From Geobacter sp. UBA1603 (lineage in GTDB: Bacteria; Desulfobacterota; Desulfuromonadia; Geobacterales; Pseudopelobacteraceae): DNA of 8,849 bases. Positions within the stretch are counted from its first letter, which is position 1; every line of letters begins with the position of its first letter. The DNA lies in contig DCNF01000046.1 in NCBI GenBank assembly GCA_002322035.1, positions 3,972 to 12,820 on the forward strand, in the 5' to 3' direction. The notes under the pieces were generated by a model. It had not been told where the DNA came from and did no database searches. It was given only the letters and a program-made list of their open reading frames with translations. The position numbers and the translations under genes are program-made. Positions 1 through 6,591 of this stretch are shown piece after piece.

Positions 1-483
1 GCCGACCAGACCAATCTGCTGGCTCTCAATGCCGCCATTGAGGCGGCACGGGCCGGTGAACAGGGGAGAGGGTTTGCCGTGGTCGCCGATGAGGTGCGGG
101 CCTTGGCCGAGCGGACAACCCGGGCGACCAAGGAAATCGCCGACATGATCAAGGCGATCCAGAGCGAGACCAAAAAAGCTGTCTCGTCAATGGAACAGGG
201 CGTCTCGGAAGTGGAGGCCGGAACCGATGAAGCGGCCCGTTCCGGTACGGCACTGGAGGAAATCCTGTACCAGATCAACGACGTTACCGGACAGATCAAC
301 CAGATTGCCACCGCAGCTGAAGAGCAGAGTTCAACCAGTCGGGAAATCAGTAATAACGTGCACCAGATTACCGCCATTATCCAGGAAACTGCCCAATCTA
401 CCCAGGAGACGACCGAAGCAGCCACAATTCTTTCGCGCCTGGCCACTGATCTGGAGGAGATGGTCAGCCGTTTCCGGCTGTAG
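1..483 (+). CDS. Methyl-accepting chemotaxis protein, C-terminal part (5' end outside window)
   Basis: This is the last 160 residues of a chemoreceptor; the open frame runs in from base 1. It begins inside the highly conserved cytoplasmic hairpin tip, with the motif [19 protein letters not shown] followed by [18 protein letters not shown]. This is the part of chemoreceptors that contacts CheA and CheW. The rest is the returning arm of the four-helix coiled coil, rich in Ala, Glu, Gln, Thr and Ser with heptad spacing, and includes EEQSS-type segments typical of methylation regions. The protein ends at SRFRL with no CheR/CheB-tethering pentapeptide of the NWETF type. The sensor, membrane and HAMP parts lie upstream and cannot be judged. 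The next gene starts 11 bp downstream, so the receptor is probably co-transcribed with a histidine kinase. No cheA or cheW is in the window. Family assignment is near certain; the ligand is unknown. Confidence 0.95.
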   Translation, partial: ADQTNLLALNAAIEAARAGEQGRGFAVVADEVRALAERTTRATKEIADMIKAIQSETKKAVSSMEQGVSEVEAGTDEAARSGTALEEILYQINDVTGQINQIATAAEEQSSTSREISNNVHQITAIIQETAQSTQETTEAATILSRLATDLEEMVSRFRL

Positions 484-494
484 GGAATTAATTC

Positions 495-1682
495 ATGCAG
501 AGACGCCTTCAGGAGTCGGTCGACGAAATCACAAGGCTGCGTGGCACACTGGGAGAAGTCATCGACTCACTGCCATCCCTTATCCTGGTGGTCGACCGTG
601 ATGGGGTGGTGGAGCAGTGGAACCGCCGGGTCGAACAATTTTCAGGTATTGCAGCCGATGATGCCCTGGGGCGTCAGGCTGCGATGCTGCTGCCGCAGTT
701 TGCCGGCCACCTGTCCTGCTGCACGGAGGTTATTGAACAGCGTACTTCACTGGCTGCGACTAAGATTCTGGTTCAATCCGGGCAGGAACGTCGTTTCTAC
801 GATCTGCGGATCATGCCTCTTGAGGCGGCCGGTAATAGGGCCGTTGTGCAGATTGATGACATTACCGAGCAGGTCCGAATCGAAGAACTGATGATGCAGA
901 CTGAAAAAATGATGATGGTCGGCAGTCTGGCGGCAGGCATGGCCCACGAAATCAACAACCCACTCGGCGCAATTCTGCAGCATGCCCAGAACATAGAGCG
1001 GAGATTTTCGCCTGATTTACCGGCCAATCGTGATGCTGCCAATTCGGTCGGCATCAGCCTCGAGCTCTTGGGTGCCTACCTTGAAAAGCGAGGAATAACC
1101 CGCTTTATTGAGCATATCCGGGAAGCCGGCACCAGAGCCTCCCAAATCATCACCAGCATGCTCCAGTTTAGCGTCAAAGGTGAAGTGCAGCCCCGGGAAG
1201 TTGATCTATCACAGGTTGTTGACCAGGCAATAGACCTGGCATCCAATGATTACGGCTTGAAAAAGAACCATGTCTTCCGGTCAGTCAGCATTGTTCGCGA
1301 TTATGATCGATCACTTCCCTTAGTGCCGTTGGTTGTTTCAGAAATACAGCGGGTGGTGTTGAACATGGTCATGAATGCCGTTCAGGCGCTATCGGCAGAG
1401 GGGGCGGGACATCAGCCACTTATCACAGTCCGGACCCGCAGGGAGGGTGAGCAGGCGCTGCTTGCGATTGAGGATAATGGCCCGGGCATGGATGAAATAA
1501 CCCGGCACCGGATCTTTGAGCCGTTTTTTACCACCAAGCCGGTCGGTGTCGGTACCGGGCTCGGGCTTTCGATTTCCTATGCGATCATCACCAAGCATCA
1601 CCAGGGAACCATTGAGGTGCTTTCAAACCCGGGACAGGGGAGTTGTTTTCTCATCAGGCTTCCGCTGATTGGTGCGGCGTGA
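495..1682 (+). CDS. PAS-domain sensor histidine kinase, soluble, with an extended DHp hairpin
   Basis: A 395-residue histidine protein kinase with no visible signal peptide or membrane segment, so probably cytoplasmic. Domains in order: a short coiled N-terminus; a PAS sensor at about residues 20-128; a HisKA dimerisation domain with the phospho-acceptor His151 in HEINNP; and a HATPase domain. The HATPase has an N box ending NAVQAL (Asn294), a G1 box DNGPGM (Asp327), an F box FEPFFTTK (341-348) and a G2 box GTGLGLS (353-359), so all catalytic boxes are intact. Between the two DHp helices there is an insertion of about 30 residues (170-202, containing AYLEKRGITRF), longer than in a standard HisKA hairpin. 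The ATG start is supported by AGGGA at 482-486, which overlaps the stop codon of the chemoreceptor gene. The stop overlaps the GTG of the receiver gene, which points to that receiver as a cognate partner. The signal sensed by the PAS domain cannot be read from sequence. Confidence 0.93.
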   Translation: MQRRLQESVDEITRLRGTLGEVIDSLPSLILVVDRDGVVEQWNRRVEQFSGIAADDALGRQAAMLLPQFAGHLSCCTEVIEQRTSLAATKILVQSGQERRFYDLRIMPLEAAGNRAVVQIDDITEQVRIEELMMQTEKMMMVGSLAAGMAHEINNPLGAILQHAQNIERRFSPDLPANRDAANSVGISLELLGAYLEKRGITRFIEHIREAGTRASQIITSMLQFSVKGEVQPREVDLSQVVDQAIDLASNDYGLKKNHVFRSVSIVRDYDRSLPLVPLVVSEIQRVVLNMVMNAVQALSAEGAGHQPLITVRTRREGEQALLAIEDNGPGMDEITRHRIFEPFFTTKPVGVGTGLGLSISYAIITKHHQGTIEVLSNPGQGSCFLIRLPLIGAA

Positions 1683-2068
1683 AGGATTCTGCTGCCGTAT
1701 CGGTTCTGATCGTTGACGACGATCTTATGATTCGCGAATGCCTGGTGGCCTTTCTGGAGGATGAGGGGTATCAGGTCAAGGCCTGTTCCCGGGCCGAGGA
1801 TGCCCTGAAAGTGATTGCTGAAAATCCGCCTGCTGTCTGTCTGACTGACATGCGTCTGCCCGGCATGAATGGCGAGGAACTGATCCGTACGGTGCGTGCC
1901 GTTGCTCCGGGAGTCCGTTTCCTGATCCATACCGGTGGATGCTATGAATTGCCGGATGATTTGGTCGAAGCCGGCATGAACGCCGAAGATGTCCTCTTGA
2001 AGCCGATACATGATCTTTCCCGGTTGGCCCGTCTGGTGAGTGCCCGTGCCGGGATGTTACGGGAGTGA
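1679..2068 (+). CDS. Single-domain response regulator (stand-alone receiver)
   Basis: A 129-residue protein made of one CheY-like receiver domain with no output domain. Visible key residues, counted from the GTG start, are the acidic cluster Asp13-Asp14-Asp15, the phospho-acceptor Asp57 in LTDMRLPGMNG, Thr85 in the IHTGG switch segment, and Lys108 in LLKPI. All the residues needed for phosphorylation are there. I chose the GTG at 1679 because it overlaps the TGA of the kinase gene (GTGA), a typical translational-coupling arrangement. The homologous region also begins only a few residues later. An in-frame ATG at 1643 would add 12 residues that lie entirely inside the kinase gene and look unlike receiver sequence. 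The stop overlaps the next GTG in the same way. Such proteins act as phosphorelay intermediates, phosphate sinks, or regulators that bind a partner protein; the sequence does not decide which. Confidence 0.9.
   Translation: MKDSAAVSVLIVDDDLMIRECLVAFLEDEGYQVKACSRAEDALKVIAENPPAVCLTDMRLPGMNGEELIRTVRAVAPGVRFLIHTGGCYELPDDLVEAGMNAEDVLLKPIHDLSRLARLVSARAGMLRE
2061..2065 (+). promoter_or_regulatory. Possible Shine-Dalgarno GGGAG bearing on the start of the cyclic-di-GMP gene
   Basis: GGGAG sits 5 bases before a GTG at 2071 but overlaps the GTG at 2065. If it is the ribosome binding site, the protein would start at 2071 and be two residues shorter than called. The GTG at 2065 is favoured by its overlap with the stop of the preceding gene. 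Its own upstream match (CGGGA near 2050) is about 10 bases away. Either start leaves the receiver domain whole. Confidence 0.4.
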
Positions 2069-4287
2069 ACGTGCCACAGCAGAATAAACCGGTCCTGGTG
2101 ACCATTGATGATGACACAGCGCTGCGCAGCAGCTTCGTGGCCTACTTTGAGGACTGTGGATATACGGTTCTGGAGGCCGATAACGGTCGAAGCGGCCTTG
2201 AGCTGATAAGCCATGCCAACCCTGATGTGGTTGTCACCGATCTACGAATGCCGGTCATGGGGGGGCTTGAGCTGATCGATATTCTGCATGCCATGGATGA
2301 CAACCTGCCGGTGATCATGCTGTCCGGTACCGGACTGCTGTCGGATGCGATTGACGCTCTGCGGCGCGGAGCATGGGATTACTTGGCCAAGCCGGTGCAT
2401 GACTTCGCCGAACTTGAACTAATGGTGGTCCGCTGCCGTGAGCAGGCAAGGCTTGTCAGTGAAAACCGCACCTATCACAATCAACTGGAACGGATCATCG
2501 CCCAGCGGACCGAAGAGCTGAATAAGCTTTCTATCGCTGTTGAGCAGAGCGCCAACGGGATCGTGATTACCGACAGAAACGGCAGGATAGAGTATGTTAA
2601 TCCCAAGGTCTGCAAGCTGACGGGATATGCCGCCGATGAGCTGATCGGCAGTAATCCCCGGATTCTCAAGTCGGGCAGGCAGCCTGAGTCTTACTATCGC
2701 GACTTGTGGGAGACCGTCTCCGGAGGTGGCGAATGGCGCGGCGAGTTCTGCAACCGGCGCAAAGACGGAGAGGAATACTGGGAAAACTGCAGTATTGCCC
2801 CGGTTCGTGACCACAATGGCCAGATTACCCATTTTGTGGCTATCAAGGAGGATATCAGCGAGCGGAGGCAGTACCTTCAGGATCTGCATTATCAGGCCAG
2901 CCACGATACCCTGACCGGGCTGCCCAACCGTTATCATCTGCAGGCCCATCTGGATTCTTTGATTGAGCGGGTCCGCCCCGATTCACAGGTGATCAGCCTG
3001 TTTCTGCTTGATATCGACAACCTCAAATTTATCAATGATACCTTTGGGCATGAGTTCGGGGACCGCCTGCTGGTTGAGATCTCACGCCGGCTCCGCCAGA
3101 TCTGTCCTCCCGGCTGTATTGCGGCCCGTTTTGTCGGGGACGAATTTGTGATTGTGTCCCTGCCTTCGGTCGATTCCGCTGAAACATGCGAATTGGCCGG
3201 TCGGATCAGGGACTCGATCAGAAATTTTGAGGTTGACGGCAATGAACTGAATGTGACCGCCAGCATCGGCGTGGCGACCTGGCCCGAAGATGGCGAATGT
3301 GTTACCAGCCTGCTGCAGAACGCCGAGGCGGCAATGTATCAGGCCAAGAAGAACGGCAGAAATACGATTGAATATTATACCCGCGAGCTCAACAGCAGGC
3401 TTATGGAACGCTTTGAGCTGGAAAACCGTTTGCACCGTGCGCTGGAGCGGGGCGAGTTCAGCATTCAGTACCAGCCACAAGTCGATGCATCCTGCCGACG
3501 GATCATTGGAGTGGAGGCACTGCTGCGCTGGACACCGTCCGGTGAGGTGCCGGTTCCGCCTCAGGTGTTTATCCCGCTGCTTGAGGAGAGCGGGCTGATC
3601 GTGCCGGTTGGTGAATGGGTTCTGGAGCAGGCTTGTTCACAGGCGATCGCCTGGCAGCGGGCCGGACTGCCGCCCCTCCGTATTTCGGTTAATATTTCGG
3701 CCCTGCAGTTCATGCGCAGTGACCTGAATCAGGTGGTCGCCTCCGTGCTTTCTGCAACCGGGCTTGCTCCGCACCTGCTCTGTCTTGAATTGACCGAAAG
3801 CATGATCATGGCTGACAGCGAACGTTCGATCGCGATCATGTCGGCCCTGAACGCAACCGGTGCGGTGCTTTCCCTGGATGATTTCGGCACCGGCTACTCC
3901 TCCCTGGCCTATCTGGCCCGGCTGCCGATCCATGAGCTGAAAATCGACCGTTCTTTCATCCAGCGAATGCTGACCACCAGAAATGACGCCGCGATTGTTT
4001 CGACAATCATCGCCATGGGGCAGAGTCTGGAAATGAAGCTGGTGGCCGAGGGGGTCGAAACGGACGAGCAGCTGGCCTACCTGCTGGAACGCTCCTGCAC
4101 GGTCATGCAGGGTTTTCTCTACAGCCGGCCCTTAAGTGCTGACGGTATCTCCGGGCTGGTCAGCTCCTGGAACAGTGTTTCCATGGTCGCGACATCATAT
4201 CAGGCGGATCGGCCTCCAGCTGTTCAGCGTCACGATGCAAGCCTTGTCAGCATTGAGCACGAACATCAAAATTATGATTATAACTAA
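2065..4287 (+). CDS. REC-PAS-GGDEF-EAL response regulator, predicted cyclic-di-GMP phosphodiesterase
   Basis: A 740-residue soluble protein. The receiver (about 9-125) has Asp15-Asp17, phospho-acceptor Asp59 in VTDLRMP, Ser87 and Lys109. A coiled linker leads to a PAS domain (about 152-268, ending in DISERRQ). The GGDEF domain (about 277-438) has an intact substrate-side motif DNLKFINDTFGH, but its signature reads VGDEF (357-361) instead of GGDEF, and no RxxD inhibitory site precedes it. The EAL domain (about 454-700) has every usual catalytic and metal-binding residue: EALLRW (Glu484), Asn543, Glu575 in ELTES, Asp605-Asp606 in DDFGTGYSS, Lys626, Glu662 in AEGVET and Gln682. I infer hydrolysis of cyclic-di-GMP to pGpG, with the GGDEF domain perhaps only binding GTP. 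It starts at a GTG overlapping the stop of the receiver gene, so it is probably made and phosphorylated with that group. The last 40 residues are a non-conserved polar tail ending QNYDYN. Confidence 0.93.
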   Translation: MNVPQQNKPVLVTIDDDTALRSSFVAYFEDCGYTVLEADNGRSGLELISHANPDVVVTDLRMPVMGGLELIDILHAMDDNLPVIMLSGTGLLSDAIDALRRGAWDYLAKPVHDFAELELMVVRCREQARLVSENRTYHNQLERIIAQRTEELNKLSIAVEQSANGIVITDRNGRIEYVNPKVCKLTGYAADELIGSNPRILKSGRQPESYYRDLWETVSGGGEWRGEFCNRRKDGEEYWENCSIAPVRDHNGQITHFVAIKEDISERRQYLQDLHYQASHDTLTGLPNRYHLQAHLDSLIERVRPDSQVISLFLLDIDNLKFINDTFGHEFGDRLLVEISRRLRQICPPGCIAARFVGDEFVIVSLPSVDSAETCELAGRIRDSIRNFEVDGNELNVTASIGVATWPEDGECVTSLLQNAEAAMYQAKKNGRNTIEYYTRELNSRLMERFELENRLHRALERGEFSIQYQPQVDASCRRIIGVEALLRWTPSGEVPVPPQVFIPLLEESGLIVPVGEWVLEQACSQAIAWQRAGLPPLRISVNISALQFMRSDLNQVVASVLSATGLAPHLLCLELTESMIMADSERSIAIMSALNATGAVLSLDDFGTGYSSLAYLARLPIHELKIDRSFIQRMLTTRNDAAIVSTIIAMGQSLEMKLVAEGVETDEQLAYLLERSCTVMQGFLYSRPLSADGISGLVSSWNSVSMVATSYQADRPPAVQRHDASLVSIEHEHQNYDYN
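4253..4281 (+). promoter_or_regulatory. Weak candidate sigma-70 promoter upstream of the TusA gene
   Basis: TTGAGC at 4253-4258 and GATTAT at 4276-4281 are separated by 17 bases. Each matches its consensus hexamer at four of six positions. They lie at the AT-rich end of the phosphodiesterase gene, and the region from about 4262 to 4325 is clearly richer in A and T than the coding DNA around it. This could be an internal promoter for the TusA and hybrid-kinase genes, but matches of this quality occur by chance. Confidence 0.2.
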
Positions 4288-4334
4288 CTATGTTTTATGG
4301 TAGTGTTCTGCTGGTTTTTATGTTTGGCCACCGT

Positions 4335-4340
4335 GGGGGA
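4335..4340 (+). promoter_or_regulatory. Shine-Dalgarno site that fixes the TusA start
   Basis: The purine run GGGGGA ends four bases before the ATG at 4345. It is the strongest ribosome binding match near this gene and supports that start over the in-frame ATG at 4297. Confidence 0.65.
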
Positions 4341-4344
4341 AAAA

Positions 4345-4569
4345 ATGGCAGTACAGTATCTTGATGCCAGTGGGCTTAAATGTCCGCAGCCGGTCTTAAA
4401 AATCGCGGTGCTTTCGCCGGATATGCAGACTGGAGATATTCTTGAAGTGATCGGCGACTGCCCCACCTTTGAGACCGATGTGCGCGTCTGGTGTTCCCGC
4501 CTCGGCCGGACACTCTTGTCAGTCCGCCAGGAAAATGGCTACCGCAAGACAATCCAGATACTTTTCTAG
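4345..4569 (+). CDS. TusA/SirA-family sulfur carrier protein
   Basis: A 74-residue protein, the normal length for the TusA family. It has the N-terminal signature LDASGLKCPQPVLK, with the CPxP motif at residues 13-16 and Cys13 as the predicted persulfide-carrying residue. Family members pass sulfur as a persulfide, for example to tRNA thiolation, molybdenum cofactor or sulfur-oxidation enzymes. Others in anaerobes have no assigned partner. Two further cysteines (Cys39 in GDCPTF and Cys50 in VWCSR) are visible that classical TusA does not need. I chose the ATG at 4345 because a GGGGGA ribosome site precedes it and the family's beta strand starts right after it. An extension to 4297 would add a hydrophobic run unlike the family. 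No sulfurtransferase, tRNA-modification or rhodanese partner is nearby; it sits between a cyclic-di-GMP gene and a histidine kinase gene that starts 9 bp downstream. The family call is firm; the role is open. Confidence 0.9.
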   Translation: MAVQYLDASGLKCPQPVLKIAVLSPDMQTGDILEVIGDCPTFETDVRVWCSRLGRTLLSVRQENGYRKTIQILF

Positions 4570-4573
4570 GGGA
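4568..4573 (+). promoter_or_regulatory. Shine-Dalgarno AGGGGA overlapping the TusA stop codon
   Basis: AGGGGA begins inside the TAG stop of the TusA gene and lies five bases before the GTG at 4579. It supports that GTG as the start of the hybrid kinase and suggests the two genes are translated from one message. Confidence 0.65.
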
Positions 4574-4578
4574 ATTGG

Positions 4579-6591
4579 GTGACGAAGAACGGAGCACATA
4601 CCAGTCTGCCAGCCGGGACTGAGGAAGACCAGATTGATCTCCGGCCGTTTTCTTTCGATTGCCGGCGCTGGTTTCCTGAGATCATTGCCATGGTTGACAG
4701 GTTAGCCCAAGGGGACCCGAAGGCACGTCTGGAAATCGATTCAGATGACGAAATGTTATCAGCCCTCGTTGATAAGCTCAACCGCCTGGCGGTCAGTATT
4801 GAACAGTCGGTTGATGACAGCCACGAAATGGCTATCGGCATCTGCGAGCATTATGACACCCTCAACCGGATCGCATCCGGGGACCTTGATGCCAGAGCGC
4901 CTGAAAACTCGCCCAACGAACTGATTGCCAAGCTAGGGCAACTGCTCAACCGCAGCACCAGTTCACTGGTTCAGACCATTGAAGAGCTGAACCGCAAGGA
5001 CCGTGAGCTCTCCCTGGCATATGACACGCTGAGCAACATCATTGAGTTCTTACCCGACGCAACCTTCGTGATTGATCGCGACAAGAGGGTCATCGCCTGG
5101 AACAGGGCCATGGAAGAGATGACCGGCGTTCCGAAAGAGCAGATGCTCGGCAGGGGTGACGGAGCCTATTCCGAGGCTTTTTACGCAACCCGGCAGCCGA
5201 TCCTGATCGACCTGCTCGACCTGGATCAGGAACAGCTCTCGCAGCGCTACCTGTATGCCCAGCGTAAGGGGACGACGCTTTTCGCTGAAAATTTTATTTC
5301 CGGGTTCAGAGGCGGAGATGGTGCCTTTATCTGGATCACTGCTTCGCCCCTACTTGATTCCTGCGGAGAACAGGTCGGCGCGATAGAGTCGGTTCGAGAT
5401 ATTACTGATCTGAAGCGTACCGAGCATGAAAACGCAGCTCTTCAGGAGCAGCTGCGCCAATCCCAGAAGATGGAGGCAATCGGCCAGCTGGCCGGTGGCA
5501 TCGCCCACGATTTCAACAATATCCTGACGGCAATTATCGGCTATGGCCAGCTGATTATTGTCAAATCGGGTGACAATTCAATCTGCCGGCGCTACGGCGA
5601 ACAGATCGTTGCTGCATCTGATCAGGCAGCACGACTGACCAGGGACCTGCTTGCTTTTGGCCGTCGCCAGGTGCTTGATTCCCAGGTGTGTAACTTGAAT
5701 ACGATAGTGGTAAGTATGAACGAGATGCTGCGGAGACTTATTGGTGAGGATATCGTCATCTCGGTCGACCTGTGTCCCGAACCGCTGATGGTCATGGCTG
5801 ATGCCGGGCAGATTCGGCAGGTTCTGATGAATCTTGTCACCAATGCGCGGGATGCCATGCCCTACGGCGGCCAGTTGACGATCCGGACCGAAGAGTGCCG
5901 GGAGGGGGGCGGGACGCAGCATGCTGAAGGCAGGCAGATGGCGGTGCTGTCCGTGGGAGACACTGGAGTCGGCATGGATCAGGAAACGTGCCAGAAGGTA
6001 TTTGAACCTTTTTTCACTACCAAGCAGGTGGGTAAAGGGACCGGGCTCGGTCTTGCGATGGTATTCGGGATTGTTTCCCAGCATGGCGGCACGATCGGCG
6101 TTGAGAGCGAGCCGGGGCAGGGGACCGTTTTGTCAATCAGATTGCCGCTGGGGGAGGGCGGGGCGCCGGGAGGTGGCAAGCCGTCGGTCGAGGGGCCGGT
6201 TGCCAGCAGCGTCGTGTCGGGAACGATCCTGCTGGTAGAGGATAACGAAATCTCGCGAGAGGTGATCCGGGATATTCTGGAGGATGCCGGCTACCGGGTG
6301 ATCACCGCGGTAGACGGAATCGATGCCGTTGAGGTGTACCGGGCGCGTCACCATGAGATCGATCTGGTCATTCTGGATGTAATTATGCCGCGGATGAATG
6401 GCCGCGAGGCGCTCGATGCGATCAGATGCGAGGGGTATCCGGTACGCTACCTGTTCATGAGCGGCTACACGGCCGACATCATCCACAGCAAAGGGCGGCT
6501 GGAACCGGAACTGAACTACATCGCCAAGCCGGTCATGACGGAAGAGCTGCTCGCCAAGGTCAAAGGGGTGCTATCTGCCCCGCCGGGGTAG
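4579..6591 (+). CDS. Soluble hybrid histidine kinase: HAMP-HAMP-PAS-HisKA-HATPase-REC
   Basis: A 670-residue hybrid kinase with no membrane segment. The N-terminus holds two HAMP-like units. The first (about 33-82) has Pro33, GD at 45-46, DDE at 56-58 and Asn68. The second (about 86-136) has GDL at 101-103, NE at 113-114 and Asn124. A PAS domain follows (about 147-279, ending RDITDLKR). HisKA has acceptor His310 in HDFNN. The HATPase has Asn418/Asn422, DTGVGM (461-466), FEPFFTTK and GTGLGLA (487-493). A Gly/Pro/Ser-rich linker (about 526-547) leads to a complete receiver with Glu554-Asp555, phospho-acceptor Asp600 in LDVIMP, Ser628 and Lys650. Phosphate should pass from His310 to Asp600, and onward only through a separate histidine phosphotransfer protein, which I do not find here. 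The GTG start is supported by AGGGGA with 5-base spacing. The last 32 bp overlap the end of the convergent SIR2 gene. Confidence 0.93.
   Translation: MTKNGAHTSLPAGTEEDQIDLRPFSFDCRRWFPEIIAMVDRLAQGDPKARLEIDSDDEMLSALVDKLNRLAVSIEQSVDDSHEMAIGICEHYDTLNRIASGDLDARAPENSPNELIAKLGQLLNRSTSSLVQTIEELNRKDRELSLAYDTLSNIIEFLPDATFVIDRDKRVIAWNRAMEEMTGVPKEQMLGRGDGAYSEAFYATRQPILIDLLDLDQEQLSQRYLYAQRKGTTLFAENFISGFRGGDGAFIWITASPLLDSCGEQVGAIESVRDITDLKRTEHENAALQEQLRQSQKMEAIGQLAGGIAHDFNNILTAIIGYGQLIIVKSGDNSICRRYGEQIVAASDQAARLTRDLLAFGRRQVLDSQVCNLNTIVVSMNEMLRRLIGEDIVISVDLCPEPLMVMADAGQIRQVLMNLVTNARDAMPYGGQLTIRTEECREGGGTQHAEGRQMAVLSVGDTGVGMDQETCQKVFEPFFTTKQVGKGTGLGLAMVFGIVSQHGGTIGVESEPGQGTVLSIRLPLGEGGAPGGGKPSVEGPVASSVVSGTILLVEDNEISREVIRDILEDAGYRVITAVDGIDAVEVYRARHHEIDLVILDVIMPRMNGREALDAIRCEGYPVRYLFMSGYTADIIHSKGRLEPELNYIAKPVMTEELLAKVKGVLSAPPG

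Noticed and set aside
1643..1678. Upstream ATG extension of the stand-alone receiver
   Set aside because: The 12 extra codons lie wholly inside the kinase HATPase domain and the receiver fold begins after the GTG at 1679.
2419..2949. Minus-strand open frame of 176 codons inside the phosphodiesterase gene
   Set aside because: It lies opposite conserved PAS and GGDEF sequence and is a product of high GC content.
4297..4344. Upstream ATG start for the TusA gene
   Set aside because: It adds a 16-residue hydrophobic segment foreign to the family, while the ATG at 4345 has a strong ribosome site and gives the normal family length.
6578..6588. CCCCG-C-CGGGG palindrome as a bidirectional intrinsic terminator
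   Set aside because: The stem is only four pairs and no T-run follows on either strand; it lies inside coding sequence of both genes.
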